Source: Christiangramia flava JLT2011 (lineage in GTDB: Bacteria > Bacteroidota > Bacteroidia > Flavobacteriales > Flavobacteriaceae). Taken from it: 64,000 nt of DNA. A model generated the notes under the pieces. It saw nothing but the letters and a program-made list of their open reading frames with translations. It searched no databases and was not told the DNA's origin. Where the stretch lies: positions 372,001 through 436,000 of the forward strand of contig NZ_CP016359.1 of assembly GCF_001951155.1 (NCBI RefSeq). Reading direction: 5' to 3'. Positions 27,681-37,200 of the stretch are shown here, in pieces (position 1 is the first letter of the stretch; every line of letters begins with the position of its first letter). The position numbers and the translations under genes were made by a program.

Positions 27681-29426
27681 TTAGTTAGACTGCGGAATGG
27701 CCGTATTCCCTTCAGTAGCATATAAACCGATCATGGCTCCAGTGAAACCGCCGGCCACGTTGGTAGACAGGATATCCCCGGAAACAGCTTCGCCTAAAAC
27801 CCGGAATTCCGAAGCCTTCAGCGCATAAGAAAATTCATAGGAATTGCCTTTTGCCTCCACTTTCAGTGCAACCGGGTTTTTTAATTCAATGTTTTTACTG
27901 AAGAGGATTTCAGATTTCCCATTTTCGGTCTTCTGAAGCAGAATGATGTCTTTACCTTCTTTTTTTGTAATCCCGAAAAGGTAATTGAAACGCTCATTCT
28001 GGTAACAGGTGATCCCGGCCAGATCGGTTTCCTTTTTAGGCTGGTATTCCATTTCTGTCATAAAGCTGAAGCTTCGGTGCATCTGTCGATAAAACAAAGT
28101 GGAAGTGGGTTTCAGCTCGGTGATATTTGTTGAGAAAGCTTCCATCTCGAGGCCTTTCTTCCCGGTTTCCATGAAGGCTTCCCGAGGTCCGCGAAGACCT
28201 ATCCATCGAAAATCCAGGTTCTCACCAGTAAAATCTTCTTCGTAGGTAAAATTCCCATTTGGAAAAAAACCGTTTTCACCTGTATGATTTTCCACACCTT
28301 CTGGCATTTTCAGTGTAGGTTTCATCGGGATGAGTCCGTTTTCAAAAACCGGATATTTCCCAGACCAGTCTACCGGCAGAATAAAAGTTTGCCGGCCGGT
28401 ATTCACCTGATTGTCCTCATTTGGTCTAACTCCTAAAAACACTCCGTAATATTGATCATTTGGGCCTTTGACCAGATCTGCATGACCCGCCCAGTCAACC
28501 TTAAACGCTCCTCGTTCGTCTCCGAAATAACGCTGGGTCAGAATAGGATTGCTCGGTGCCGGAGTGAACGGTCCTTTCGGGCTATCACTCGAAAAGATCA
28601 CCTCGCTATGCCAGCCACCGGTACCACCTTCAGCACACATCAAATAATAAGTTCCGTCTTTTTTATAAAGATGCGGGGCTTCGATCCAGATAGGTTTCTG
28701 GGAAAGATCCACCCCGCCATTCACGATGATTGTATCGGTGCCGGGAATAACCTGATCGTTCTCCACATCGTACTCCCAAACCTTGATCACGCGGTGCCCC
28801 TGGTAGAGTTCCTTGCCTTTATCGGGCGCATCATTATGAACAACATAGGCTTTGCCGTCATCATCAAAAAATATGGAAGGATCGATGCCCTCAAAATTGA
28901 GCTTTTTAGGTTCGCTCCAGCCTTTCATCGGATCTTTTGTTTTTAAGATAATATTGCCCAGACCTCCGGCAAAGGCCGTGGTAATCATATAGAACGTATC
29001 GTTCTGTTCATTATAAGTGATTCCAGGCGCATAAACTCCCTGGCTAATACTTGTATTATGCACGTCCAGCTGCGACTGTCGATCTAATACATGCCCAATT
29101 TGCTTCCAGTTCACGAGATCTTTGGAATGGAAGATGGGTACACCGGGAAACATTGCAAACGAAGAGCAGACGAGGTAATAGTCATCGCCTTTTCGGGTGA
29201 TCGCCGGATCTGGATAGGTTCCCTGTAAAATCGGGTTATAAAATTCTCCCTCCTGTAAAGGATGGTCTTTGTAAACCTTGTCGTTGCCGGTATAAACTGC
29301 TTTCTTGAAAATAGGGTCGCTCCCCGGCTTTATAGCCTCTGAGTTCCGAAGAACGGTGAAAGAAACGAGTCCAAGACTTGCTGCCAAAATGAACAGGCTG
29401 AAGAGGTGTTTGATAGTTCGATTCAT
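27681..29426 (-). CDS. GH43 beta-xylosidase-type enzyme
   Basis: A 581-residue exported protein (N-terminal hydrophobic segment HLFSLFILAASLGLVSFTV). Catalytic triad candidates are the Asp of GTYPDPAITRKGDDYYLV, the Asp of EGIDPSIFFDDDGKAYV and the Glu of IWIEAPHLYKKDGTYYL. The C-terminal third is a beta-sandwich (FYRQMHRSFSFMTEMEYQ), common in exo-acting xylosidases and arabinofuranosidases. It lies 11 bp downstream of galM and 10 bp upstream of a second GH43 gene, forming one leftward unit. It presumably trims xylo-oligosaccharides in the periplasm or at the surface. Confidence 0.92.
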   Translation of the reverse strand: MNRTIKHLFSLFILAASLGLVSFTVLRNSEAIKPGSDPIFKKAVYTGNDKVYKDHPLQEGEFYNPILQGTYPDPAITRKGDDYYLVCSSFAMFPGVPIFHSKDLVNWKQIGHVLDRQSQLDVHNTSISQGVYAPGITYNEQNDTFYMITTAFAGGLGNIILKTKDPMKGWSEPKKLNFEGIDPSIFFDDDGKAYVVHNDAPDKGKELYQGHRVIKVWEYDVENDQVIPGTDTIIVNGGVDLSQKPIWIEAPHLYKKDGTYYLMCAEGGTGGWHSEVIFSSDSPKGPFTPAPSNPILTQRYFGDERGAFKVDWAGHADLVKGPNDQYYGVFLGVRPNEDNQVNTGRQTFILPVDWSGKYPVFENGLIPMKPTLKMPEGVENHTGENGFFPNGNFTYEEDFTGENLDFRWIGLRGPREAFMETGKKGLEMEAFSTNITELKPTSTLFYRQMHRSFSFMTEMEYQPKKETDLAGITCYQNERFNYLFGITKKEGKDIILLQKTENGKSEILFSKNIELKNPVALKVEAKGNSYEFSYALKASEFRVLGEAVSGDILSTNVAGGFTGAMIGLYATEGNTAIPQSN

Positions 29427-29437
29427 ATAGTTTCATT

Positions 29438-30550
29438 TTAGGATGCTAGGATCCCGAATTGGTAAATGGTTTCTGAAGTAAAAATTTCTCCCGGCCGCAA
29501 TACGGTCGACGGGAATTGTGATTGATTGGGAGAATCAGGAAAATGCTGAGTTTCCAGGCAAAAGCCGCTTCTTTTCTGATAGGTTGCATTTCCCTTGCCT
29601 TTCATTCCTGCTTCCAGAAAATTCCCGGTGTAAAACTGCATTCCAGGCTCACTGGTAAAAACTTCCAGTTTCCTCCCGGTTTCAGGATGCCAGACTGTCC
29701 CGGCAAACTTACGGGCCTCTCCGCTCCCTTTGATCACAAAAGTATGATCATATCCTGCGGATCTTTGGAGCTGTGAATATTCAGTATCCTGGAGAAGGCC
29801 TTCTTTAATTTTTTGTGGCTGACGGAAATCAAAAGGAGTATCTGTAACCTTTTCTGGTTTTCCCAGCGGAATCAGGTGTTCATCGATCGGTAAATAATAA
29901 TCAGAAGGAAATTGGACCATATGATCGGTCACCGGTTGGCCGGGATTTCCCGATAGGTTAAAATACGAATGATGTGTGAGATTCAAAACTGTAGGGGCAT
30001 CAGTCGTGGCGTGGTACTCGATCTTCAGTGAATTTTCCGTTAAGGTATAGGTAACTTTTGTTTTCAGCTCGCCGGGATATCCTTCTTCTCCATCAGCACT
30101 GGTATATTCCAGGATCACCGAAACAGCATCATCTCGCTGCTCGCCTATTTTCATATTCCAGCAAACCTTGTCAAAACCGCGATTCCCACCATGCAAATGA
30201 TTCGGTGCATTATTGTTGGCCAGATGATAGCTGTTCCCATCCAGGGAAAATTGACCTTTTGCAATTCGGTTCCCAAACCTACCGATCAGCGCACCGAAAT
30301 ACGGACTTTTTTCCTCGTATTCTGATAGCGTATCAAAACCCAGTACGATATCCTCAATTTTTCCGCTACGGTCTGGTGTTTTCAGGGAAGTGATGATCCC
30401 TCCATAGTTGATCATGCTTATTTCAAGACCATTGCTATGGAAAATTCTTAGTTTTTCCACTTTTTCCCCATCTCGGGTGATTCCAAAATGGTCCAGTTCA
30501 TGGCCGAAATTGTTAAGTTTTGAAGCCTGTTCCAAAATTTGTTTGCTCAA
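29438..30550 (-). CDS. galM: Galactose mutarotase (aldose 1-epimerase)
   Basis: A 370-residue protein with the aldose 1-epimerase fold: NYGGIITSLKTPDRSGK, GNRIAKGQFSLDG, the catalytic His region NHLHGGNRGFDKVCW, LTHHSYFNLSG, and the C-terminal Glu region FTSEPGMQFYTGNFLE. It interconverts alpha and beta anomers of free aldoses. No signal peptide is visible, so it acts in the cytoplasm. As first gene of an operon with two GH43 enzymes, it probably prepares xylose or arabinose anomers for xylose isomerase or transport. Upstream, 77 bp away, lies a terminator for the preceding esterase gene. Confidence 0.92.
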   Translation of the reverse strand: MSKQILEQASKLNNFGHELDHFGITRDGEKVEKLRIFHSNGLEISMINYGGIITSLKTPDRSGKIEDIVLGFDTLSEYEEKSPYFGALIGRFGNRIAKGQFSLDGNSYHLANNNAPNHLHGGNRGFDKVCWNMKIGEQRDDAVSVILEYTSADGEEGYPGELKTKVTYTLTENSLKIEYHATTDAPTVLNLTHHSYFNLSGNPGQPVTDHMVQFPSDYYLPIDEHLIPLGKPEKVTDTPFDFRQPQKIKEGLLQDTEYSQLQRSAGYDHTFVIKGSGEARKFAGTVWHPETGRKLEVFTSEPGMQFYTGNFLEAGMKGKGNATYQKRSGFCLETQHFPDSPNQSQFPSTVLRPGEIFTSETIYQFGILAS

Positions 30551-30877
30551 AATTAAAGTGAATTTAAATTAGAATAGATTTAGAATCATCTGGAAAAACT
30601 GGCTTTTCCAGATGTTGGTTTCTGCTTAAAAAACCTGATGGCCTTCTCCAGGCCACCAGGTGTTGTGAAATCAACTATTAACTCAAACTATAACTATTCT
30701 TATTGCTTTATTTTTTATCTAAAATCGCTGCGGAAAGAAAACAACCTGCTTTATAAGTGTTGTTTAGACATTTTCAAATATAAGTAAAGATTATTCAATA
30801 ATCCAAATATTATTTTGAATAATATGGAATTTAATCCGCTAAAAACTAACTATTTGACCAGTTGCTAAGACATTACC
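30551..30877. other. 327-bp gap with hairpins, galM promoter side and orphan leader-like tract
   Basis: CATCTGGAAAA (30587-30597) pairs with TTTTCCAGATG (30604-30614), a perfect 11-bp stem without a T-run. Next to it is the leftward terminator listed separately. From 30661 to 30877 the DNA is AT-rich and I find no gene. On the plus strand 30671-30700 (AACTATTAACTCAAACTATA and onward) looks like the A-rich leader seen before SusC genes, but no plus-strand gene follows it. Confidence 0.5.
30628..30660 (-). terminator. Intrinsic terminator after acetylesterase gene
   Basis: Read on the minus strand: CCTGGTGGCC (30660-30651), loop TGGAGAA, GGCCATCAGG (30643-30634) with one mismatch, then TTTTTT (30633-30628). 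It ends the GH43-esterase transcript before galM, so galM must have its own promoter unless there is readthrough. Confidence 0.82.
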
Positions 30878-32824
30878 TTATCTGGACAATTCCCAGTCAT
30901 CTGTACGAAATGGTGAGGCTGGTAAACCTTCCTTATTGTACAAATTGGCATTTTCGGGATTATTGGCCCAGGCATATCTTACCGCCACGGGATTGGATAT
31001 TTTCGGACTAAACACCACGATTTTATCGCCTTCAATTCGAGCATTGGCCCAAACGAATTTCTGGTCTTTTCCAGCTATGGCAAATTCTTTCAGTTCTCCA
31101 TCTTCAGCCATCAGGCCATCGCCCACATTCTTAAAATGAATTTCGATAGAATCACCTTTCACTTCATACGATTCGAAAATGGGACCACCAGCCACAATCT
31201 CTTCCCCGTATGCCAGGTTTTTAGCCGCCTGCGCAAGACGATCCCCCACATCTTTTTTATTTAAAGGGTGAATATCGTTCCATTCTCCCACATCGATCGC
31301 CACAGCCATACCAGTATTAGGTACCTGGAGCGTTTCCAGTTGAGCCTCCCGAAGGCGCGCCCAGTTAGAATCGGTTGGTGCATCGTACGCCTCCATAAAG
31401 TTCGCAAGCTGCACGAAGATAAAAGGGAAATCTTCAGGTTGTTGTCCCCATTTTTCCCGCCAGTCTGCAATCATATCCGGGAAAAGCGTTTTATACGCTT
31501 CTGGATCACCGGTATTCGATTCGCCCTGATACCAGATCACTCCCTTGATGTGGTACTTCTCGATAGGGTGGATCATCGCGTTGTAAAGACCTTCCGGTTT
31601 CCAGCGGTAGAAGGTTTGTGGCTGCAAAGGGCTGGTAAGAAAACCGGCTTTATGCATCCATTTTCCTGAAAGTTCAATTTTAGACTCATCGTCAAAATTG
31701 ATCTCGTAAGGTTTATCTGAAACAAAACCACCGCGCCCACGCTCGTTGAGCACTTTTACGCTGATCGTATTTTCGCCCTGAACCAGCAAATCCTTCGGAA
31801 TCTCGTAGCGTCGCGGCGGATACTGGTAAGTTGTATTCCCCACGAATTGGCCATTTACAAAAACTGAATCGGCATCCACGATCCTTCCAAGCAGTAGTTT
31901 TGCTGATTGCCCAGCCTGTGCTTCGGAAACCTCAAATTTCTTTCGGAACCACACCACTCCATTTTGCTTTTCCTTGCCATCAAAATTCCAGTAACCGGGA
32001 ACAACAAATTCAGTCCAGCCGGAATCTTCCAGGTCTTTTTGTTCCCAATGATTGCTATTGCCCGCATCCCCGGAATTCACTTCAGCATACCACCCGCGAA
32101 TACGGTCCTGGTCAATTTGCTCCAGGCTATCGATCACGCCGGGTTTTCCCAAACGTTGTGCTTCTTCATAATATTCAGGATAATTTTTAAGCGCGTCTTC
32201 GCTCAACCACGCCTGAACGGGAGAACCGCCGAGCGCCGAGTTGATCAACCCAATTGGCACTTTGTAAGTTTCATAAAGGTTTTTTCCGAAGAAATAAGAA
32301 ACAGCGGAAAAACCATCAATATTTTTGCGATTGGTTTCCTGCCACTGTCCTCCGGAAATTTTCTCGCGTTCCTTCGACAGGTCATATTCCTTCGGAACTT
32401 CGAAATACCGGATGTACTGGTTATTGGCTGAAGCGATCTCTTCTTCATAGAGCGGGGCGACACGCGACATGGGAATTTCCATATTCGACTGGCCGGAACA
32501 CAGCCAAACATCTCCTATATATACACTATCCAGCACAATTTGATTACTGGCGGCGATTTGCATCTGGTACGGGCCGCCGGCCTTCAAATCTTTTAACCTG
32601 ATCTCCCAGTCACCATTTTCAGTAGCAGTTGCCTGGTATTGTTGATCTTTAAAGTTGATCCTGACCGCTTCTCCCGGACTGGCCCAGCCCCAAAGTCGGA
32701 CTTCGGCATCACGCTGCAGGACCATTCCGTTACTAATCAGTTTTGGCAGTTCTACCTGCGCCATCACAGAAAAAGAACTTACCAAACCGGCTATTATTAT
32801 GGAGACAAATGCTTTATTGATCAT
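30878..32824 (-). CDS. Sialate O-acetylesterase-family (SASA) acetyl-xylan esterase candidate
   Basis: A 648-residue exported protein (signal about 1-22, ending SVMAQ). SGNH-type catalytic blocks are present: the Ser in LCSGQSNMEIPMS, IKGVIWYQGESNTGD, and the His in AIDVGEWNDIHPLNKKDVGD. Between the Ser block and the GESN block is an inserted jelly-roll of beta-galactosidase type (VVWFRKKFEV, ADSVFVNGQFVGNTTYQYPP). Family members remove acetyl groups from sugars. Here, next to xylan enzymes, acetylated xylan is the likely substrate rather than sialic acid (inference). Its ATG overlaps the stop of the upstream GH43 gene (ATGA), so the two are translationally coupled. Confidence 0.88.
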   Translation of the reverse strand: MINKAFVSIIIAGLVSSFSVMAQVELPKLISNGMVLQRDAEVRLWGWASPGEAVRINFKDQQYQATATENGDWEIRLKDLKAGGPYQMQIAASNQIVLDSVYIGDVWLCSGQSNMEIPMSRVAPLYEEEIASANNQYIRYFEVPKEYDLSKEREKISGGQWQETNRKNIDGFSAVSYFFGKNLYETYKVPIGLINSALGGSPVQAWLSEDALKNYPEYYEEAQRLGKPGVIDSLEQIDQDRIRGWYAEVNSGDAGNSNHWEQKDLEDSGWTEFVVPGYWNFDGKEKQNGVVWFRKKFEVSEAQAGQSAKLLLGRIVDADSVFVNGQFVGNTTYQYPPRRYEIPKDLLVQGENTISVKVLNERGRGGFVSDKPYEINFDDESKIELSGKWMHKAGFLTSPLQPQTFYRWKPEGLYNAMIHPIEKYHIKGVIWYQGESNTGDPEAYKTLFPDMIADWREKWGQQPEDFPFIFVQLANFMEAYDAPTDSNWARLREAQLETLQVPNTGMAVAIDVGEWNDIHPLNKKDVGDRLAQAAKNLAYGEEIVAGGPIFESYEVKGDSIEIHFKNVGDGLMAEDGELKEFAIAGKDQKFVWANARIEGDKIVVFSPKISNPVAVRYAWANNPENANLYNKEGLPASPFRTDDWELSR

Positions 32825-33948
32825 TGTAAACTATCATTTTGAACCATTGCATCTAAAGTTTTGATGCTTCCGTCGTCATTGAACTTCAATTCGGTCATTT
32901 TAACGCTTCTCAAATACGTTTTCCCTCCGGATAGTGAGCTATCGTGGAAAAACAGGTACCATTTTCCATTATATTTTACAATGGAATGGTGATTTGTCCA
33001 GCCCAGAACCGGGTTCAGGATCACGCCCTGGTAGGTAAAAGGCCCATAGGGATCATCGGCCGTAGCGTACACGATTTTATGCGTATCTCCGGTGGAATAC
33101 GACAGGTAGTATTTCCCATTCATTTTATGCACCCAGGCCGCTTCAAAAAACCTTCGATCGTTATCGCCGTTGGTCAACAATTCTCCGTTTTCATCCAGGA
33201 TCTGTACATCTTTCGGAGCCTCGGCAAAACTGGTCATATCTTCGGAAAGCTTCGCTATTTTGGGCTGAAGCGCAGCAGAAGTATCGGCCGGGTAGGTATC
33301 TTCTCCCGCGAACTCCCCGGTTTGCCATCTCTGGAGCTGACCGCCCCAAATTCCACCGAAATACATATAATAGGAACCATCCTCATCCTGGAATACCGAA
33401 GGATCGATACTGAAACTGCCTTTAATGGCTTCTGCTTCCGGTTTGAAGGGTCCTGCAGGATCATCGCTCACTGCAACGCCAATCCTGAAAATATCATCTT
33501 TATCCTTGGCCGGAAAATAGAGGTAATAGTTACCATCCTTTTCCGCAGCATCTGGCGCCCACATCTGTCTTTTGGCCCATGGCACATCTTCCACATCCAG
33601 CACCACGCCATGATCTGTGACTTCTCCACCAACGCTATCCATGGAATATACGTGGTAATCTTTCATATTAAAATGGTTGCCGAGATCGTCCTCAGGAATT
33701 CCGGAATCAAAATCGTGACTTGGATAAATATAAATTTTGTCTTCAAAAACATGTGCAGAAGGATCGGCAGTATAAAGGTCTTTTACCAGTGGCTCTGCCT
33801 CGACCATTTCCGCTTCTTCGGAATTCACCGAAACAGAGTCTACTGTACTTTCAGAAGTCGCTTCTTTATTTTCGTTGTTTTTGCAGGAGAGCGATAAAAG
33901 CAATATACCAAATGCTATTACTCCTGAGGATTTGTTAATCATAATCAT
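32821..33948 (-). CDS. GH43 xylosidase/arabinofuranosidase lipoprotein
   Basis: From the ATG at 33948 the protein has 375 residues with a short lipoprotein signal (Cys in LLLSLSCKNN). The frame opens earlier, at 33996, but that would give an over-long n-region; 33942 is also possible. A low-complexity acidic linker (about 25-50) precedes the GH43 propeller: base Asp in LYTADPSAHVFEDKIYIYPS, modulating Asp in FSIDPSVFQDEDGSYYMYFG, acid Glu in RFFEAAWVHKMNGKYYLSYS. It is divergent from the SusC gene and shares its 279-bp control region including the LacI-type operator. It probably acts at the cell surface on xylan side chains or xylo-oligosaccharides. Confidence 0.9.
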   Translation of the reverse strand: MIMINKSSGVIAFGILLLSLSCKNNENKEATSESTVDSVSVNSEEAEMVEAEPLVKDLYTADPSAHVFEDKIYIYPSHDFDSGIPEDDLGNHFNMKDYHVYSMDSVGGEVTDHGVVLDVEDVPWAKRQMWAPDAAEKDGNYYLYFPAKDKDDIFRIGVAVSDDPAGPFKPEAEAIKGSFSIDPSVFQDEDGSYYMYFGGIWGGQLQRWQTGEFAGEDTYPADTSAALQPKIAKLSEDMTSFAEAPKDVQILDENGELLTNGDNDRRFFEAAWVHKMNGKYYLSYSTGDTHKIVYATADDPYGPFTYQGVILNPVLGWTNHHSIVKYNGKWYLFFHDSSLSGGKTYLRSVKMTELKFNDDGSIKTLDAMVQNDSLQ

Positions 33949-34004
33949 GAAATATTGAAAATTTTGCTTTTTAAAATTAGAAAAACTTTTAATCAATCGT
34001 ATTC

Positions 34005-34023
34005 GTAAATTTCAAAAATTTAC
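34005..34023. promoter_or_regulatory. Perfect 8-bp inverted repeat near GH43 start
   Basis: GTAAATTT (34005-34012), spacer CAA, AAATTTAC (34016-34023). It lies 57 bp upstream of the GH43 start in the SusC/GH43 divergent region. It could be a second regulator site or a leader hairpin. The half-site AATTTACA recurs near 48782 and, on the minus strand, near 62913. Confidence 0.4.
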
Positions 34024-34102
34024 AATATACTGAATAACAGTAATTTAAAAGGCATGCGAATTTGACAATTATGTTAAATTATAAAAATTTTAAAGCTTTT
34101 CT

Positions 34103-34118
34103 TCGCAACCGATTGCGT
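34103..34118. promoter_or_regulatory. LacI-type operator in SusC/GH43 divergent region
   Basis: TCGCAACCGATTGCGT has the LacI/PurR-type layout GCAAnCGnTTGC with a central CG. The 17 bases CGCAACCGATTGCGTAA (34104-34120) recur identically upstream of GH67/GH3. The right half supplies the TTG of a plausible -33 element for the SusC promoter, so binding would block transcription. Confidence 0.82.
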
Positions 34119-34142
34119 AATGTTAATTTTTCTTTATATTTA
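34113..34142 (+). promoter_or_regulatory. Probable SusC (PUL 2) promoter, Bacteroidota type
   Basis: TTG at 34113-34115, a 19-bp spacer, then TATATTTA at 34135-34142 (7 of 8 against TAnnTTTG). The expected transcript would have a leader of about 80 nt ending in AAACTAAATTAAACTAAT before the ATG. The -33 element lies inside the LacI-type operator. Confidence 0.6.
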
Positions 34143-34227
34143 TCATAATTAAAATTTAACGTCGGTTTTTTTGCTTGAATCGCATTTATAAGCCAGCAGA
34201 ATTACAAACAAACTAAATTAAACTAAT

Positions 34228-37200
34228 ATGAAACACATTCAACTTAAAGCCTCTTGGAGGAAATTTGTTTTCTTATGTTTTCTAATAAGTGGTTTTATAT
34301 CCTACGCTCAGGAAAACATTACGGTTTCGGGTGTCGTTCGGGACGACAACGGCTTATTGCCCGGGGTAACCGTAATCGTTAAAGGAAGCAGCCAGGGTAC
34401 TACCACTAATTTTGACGGGGAATACACCCTGGAGAATGTTTCTCCTAACGCTACCCTGGAATTCTCTTTTATTGGGTTTCAAACCCAGGAAATTTCAGTA
34501 AATGGTCGTAGCGAAATCGATTTAGTGATGCAAACCGACAGCCAGGCGCTTGATGAGGTGGTGGTGATTGGTTACGGTACTCAAAATCGGGAAGCAGTGA
34601 CCGGTTCCGTAGTTTCGGTTAAAGGAGAAGAATTGAATGAAGTAAAGACCGCTAACTTCCAGGAAGCCCTGATCGGGCGCGCGGCCGGTGTAAACATTTC
34701 TACCAACAACACCAGGCCAGGAGCCTCTCCACAGGTTAGAATTCGCGGAGTACGTTCGCTTTCCGGAAACAACGATCCTTTAATCGTATTGAATGGGATC
34801 CCGTTTTCCGGTGGTTTAAGTGACATTAATCCTAACGACATTGAAAGTCTTGACATCCTGAAAGATGCTTCGGCTACTGCCATTTATGGTTCCAGGGGTG
34901 CGAACGGGGTGATTTTGATCACGACTAAAACCGGTAGAGAAGGTCAAAAAGCTACTTTCTCCTATAATACCTATTATGCGGTAAAAGAAGTTTTCAATAA
35001 ATACCCATTAATGAATGCCGCCCAGCTTACTCAGCTTCGCGCTGATGTTGCGGCTCATCCTAATCAAAACGGAACTCCTATCTACGACTTAGGAGGCGAT
35101 GAAGACCTTGCTAATGATACCGACTGGCAGGACCTTTTATATGGTACTGGATTGCAAACTTCTCACGACATTAGTGTACAGGGTGGTTCTGAAAAAGGAA
35201 CTTACAACATGGGCTTAGGTTATTTCAAGGAAACTTCGGTTGTTCCTGATGATTCCTTCGAGCGATTTTCTTTAAGAGCCCAGATAGACCAGGAAGTTGG
35301 TTCGCTTTTCAGATTTGGTTTGAATTCGGTATTGAACTACAACCAGGCAAGTAGTATCGTAGGAGTTGGCGGCGTATTGAGTGCCTCTCCCCTATTGAGC
35401 CCTTATGATGAAAACGGGGATTTCCTTGGATCGGTTAGACTTCAGACTCAAGCTGATAACTTATGGATCCCTACCAGAAATGAAATTAACAGAATTGGCG
35501 ACGGCAGAAAGAACCAGCAGTTAGATTTTGGTGCTTATAACAACCTCTATGGAGAAGTTAAAATTCCATGGGTGGAAGGCCTCAAATACCGCATGAATAT
35601 TGGTTTGAACTTCCGCACCAGCCGCGATGGAAATTTCACAGGCCAGGGTGTATTCAATTACAATGCAACCAACCCTTCGTCTGGTAGCTACAACACTTCT
35701 ATTACCAGAGATTATGTAATTGAGAACCAAATATTATACGACAGAACTTTTGCAGAAAAACATAAAGTGAACTTTGTAGGATTGTTCTCTGCACAAAATA
35801 CTCAGTATGATAATTCAGGATTAAGCGTTCGCAATATTCCGGATGAAAACTCTTTATGGTATAACCTGGACTCTGCGCTGACTGAAGATATCACGGGTTA
35901 CGGTACCGGCTATTCCGCTACCGGGTTATTATCCTATATGGGAAGAATCCTGTATCAATATGACAACCGTTATTTAATGACTGCAACTTTGCGTGCAGAT
36001 GGTTCTTCCAGACTGGCACCTGGTAACAAATGGGTTACCTATCCTGCTGTTTCAGTAGGTTGGAATATTGGTAATGAAGCGTTCATGGAAGACGTGGAGT
36101 GGATCAATTTACTGAAATTACGTGCCGGTTACGGGGAAACTTCCAACCAGGCTATTGCCCCCTACTCGGTTCAGGGAAGGTTAAATACTGTAAACTATAA
36201 CTTCGGAAGTACTTTCGCGACAGGTTATTTTGTAAACCAGTTACCGAATCCGAACCTTGGATGGGAATTTTCAGAAACTTACAACTATGGTCTGGACTTC
36301 GGATTGTTCGACAACCGTTTAACCGGTACTTTCGAATATTACCTTACCAAAACGAATGATATTCTATATACTCTTGGGTTGCCTGCAACTTCCGGAGTGG
36401 GGAACGTGACCAGTAACATTGGAGCTACCCAAAACAAAGGTTTCGAGATCTCTCTTAATGCAACGATCATCGATAACCCTGATGGATTTACCTGGGATGC
36501 CGGGATCAACATATATCGTAACCAGAACGAGATCACTTCCCTGGCATCAGGGCAGTTGAGAGATGAAGGAAACCTTTGGTTCGTGGGATCACCAATTAAT
36601 GTGATCTACGATTATGATAATATTGGTCTTTGGAACGAATCTGATCCTGATTTCCAATACCTTAGTCAGTACGAACCAGGAGCCAGTGGCGCCGGTATGA
36701 TTCGAGTTAGATATACAGGAGAATACAATGCTGATGGTTCACCGGTACGCGCCATAGGCCCTGAAGACAGAGTGATCATTGATCCTACTCCGAACTTTAG
36801 AGGAGGTTTCAACTCCCGTTTGGCATACAAGAATTTTGATCTGAACGTAGTGGGAACTTTCCAGAACGGAGGTACCCTGGTAAGTACCTTGTATTCGTCA
36901 AGTGGTTACCTGAATTTATTGACCGGTAGAACAAACAACGTAGATGTAGATTACTGGACTCCTACCAATACAGATGCCAGATATCCGGCACCAGGAGGTT
37001 TACAGAGTGGAGACAACCCGAAATATGCCAGTACTTTAGGTTATTTCGATGCTTCTTACCTGAAAATTCGTTCTTTGACCTTAGGATATAATTTCGATCA
37101 GGACTTTACCCAGGGAATTGGTTTACAGAGACTGCGTGTTTATGCCTCGGCACAGAATCCATTCGTGTTATTCTCTCCGTTTTATGATGAATCTGGTTTA

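Noticed and set aside
26120..29426. Two adjacent GH43 genes as one frameshifted gene or a recent duplication
   Set aside because: Each has its own signal peptide and complete catalytic triad, and their motifs differ clearly; they are separate paralogs or subfamilies.
32944..33897. 317-residue plus-strand open frame opposite the GH43 gene
   Set aside because: It is fully antisense to a GH43 gene with intact catalytic motifs; its translation has no signal, domain or composition of a real protein.
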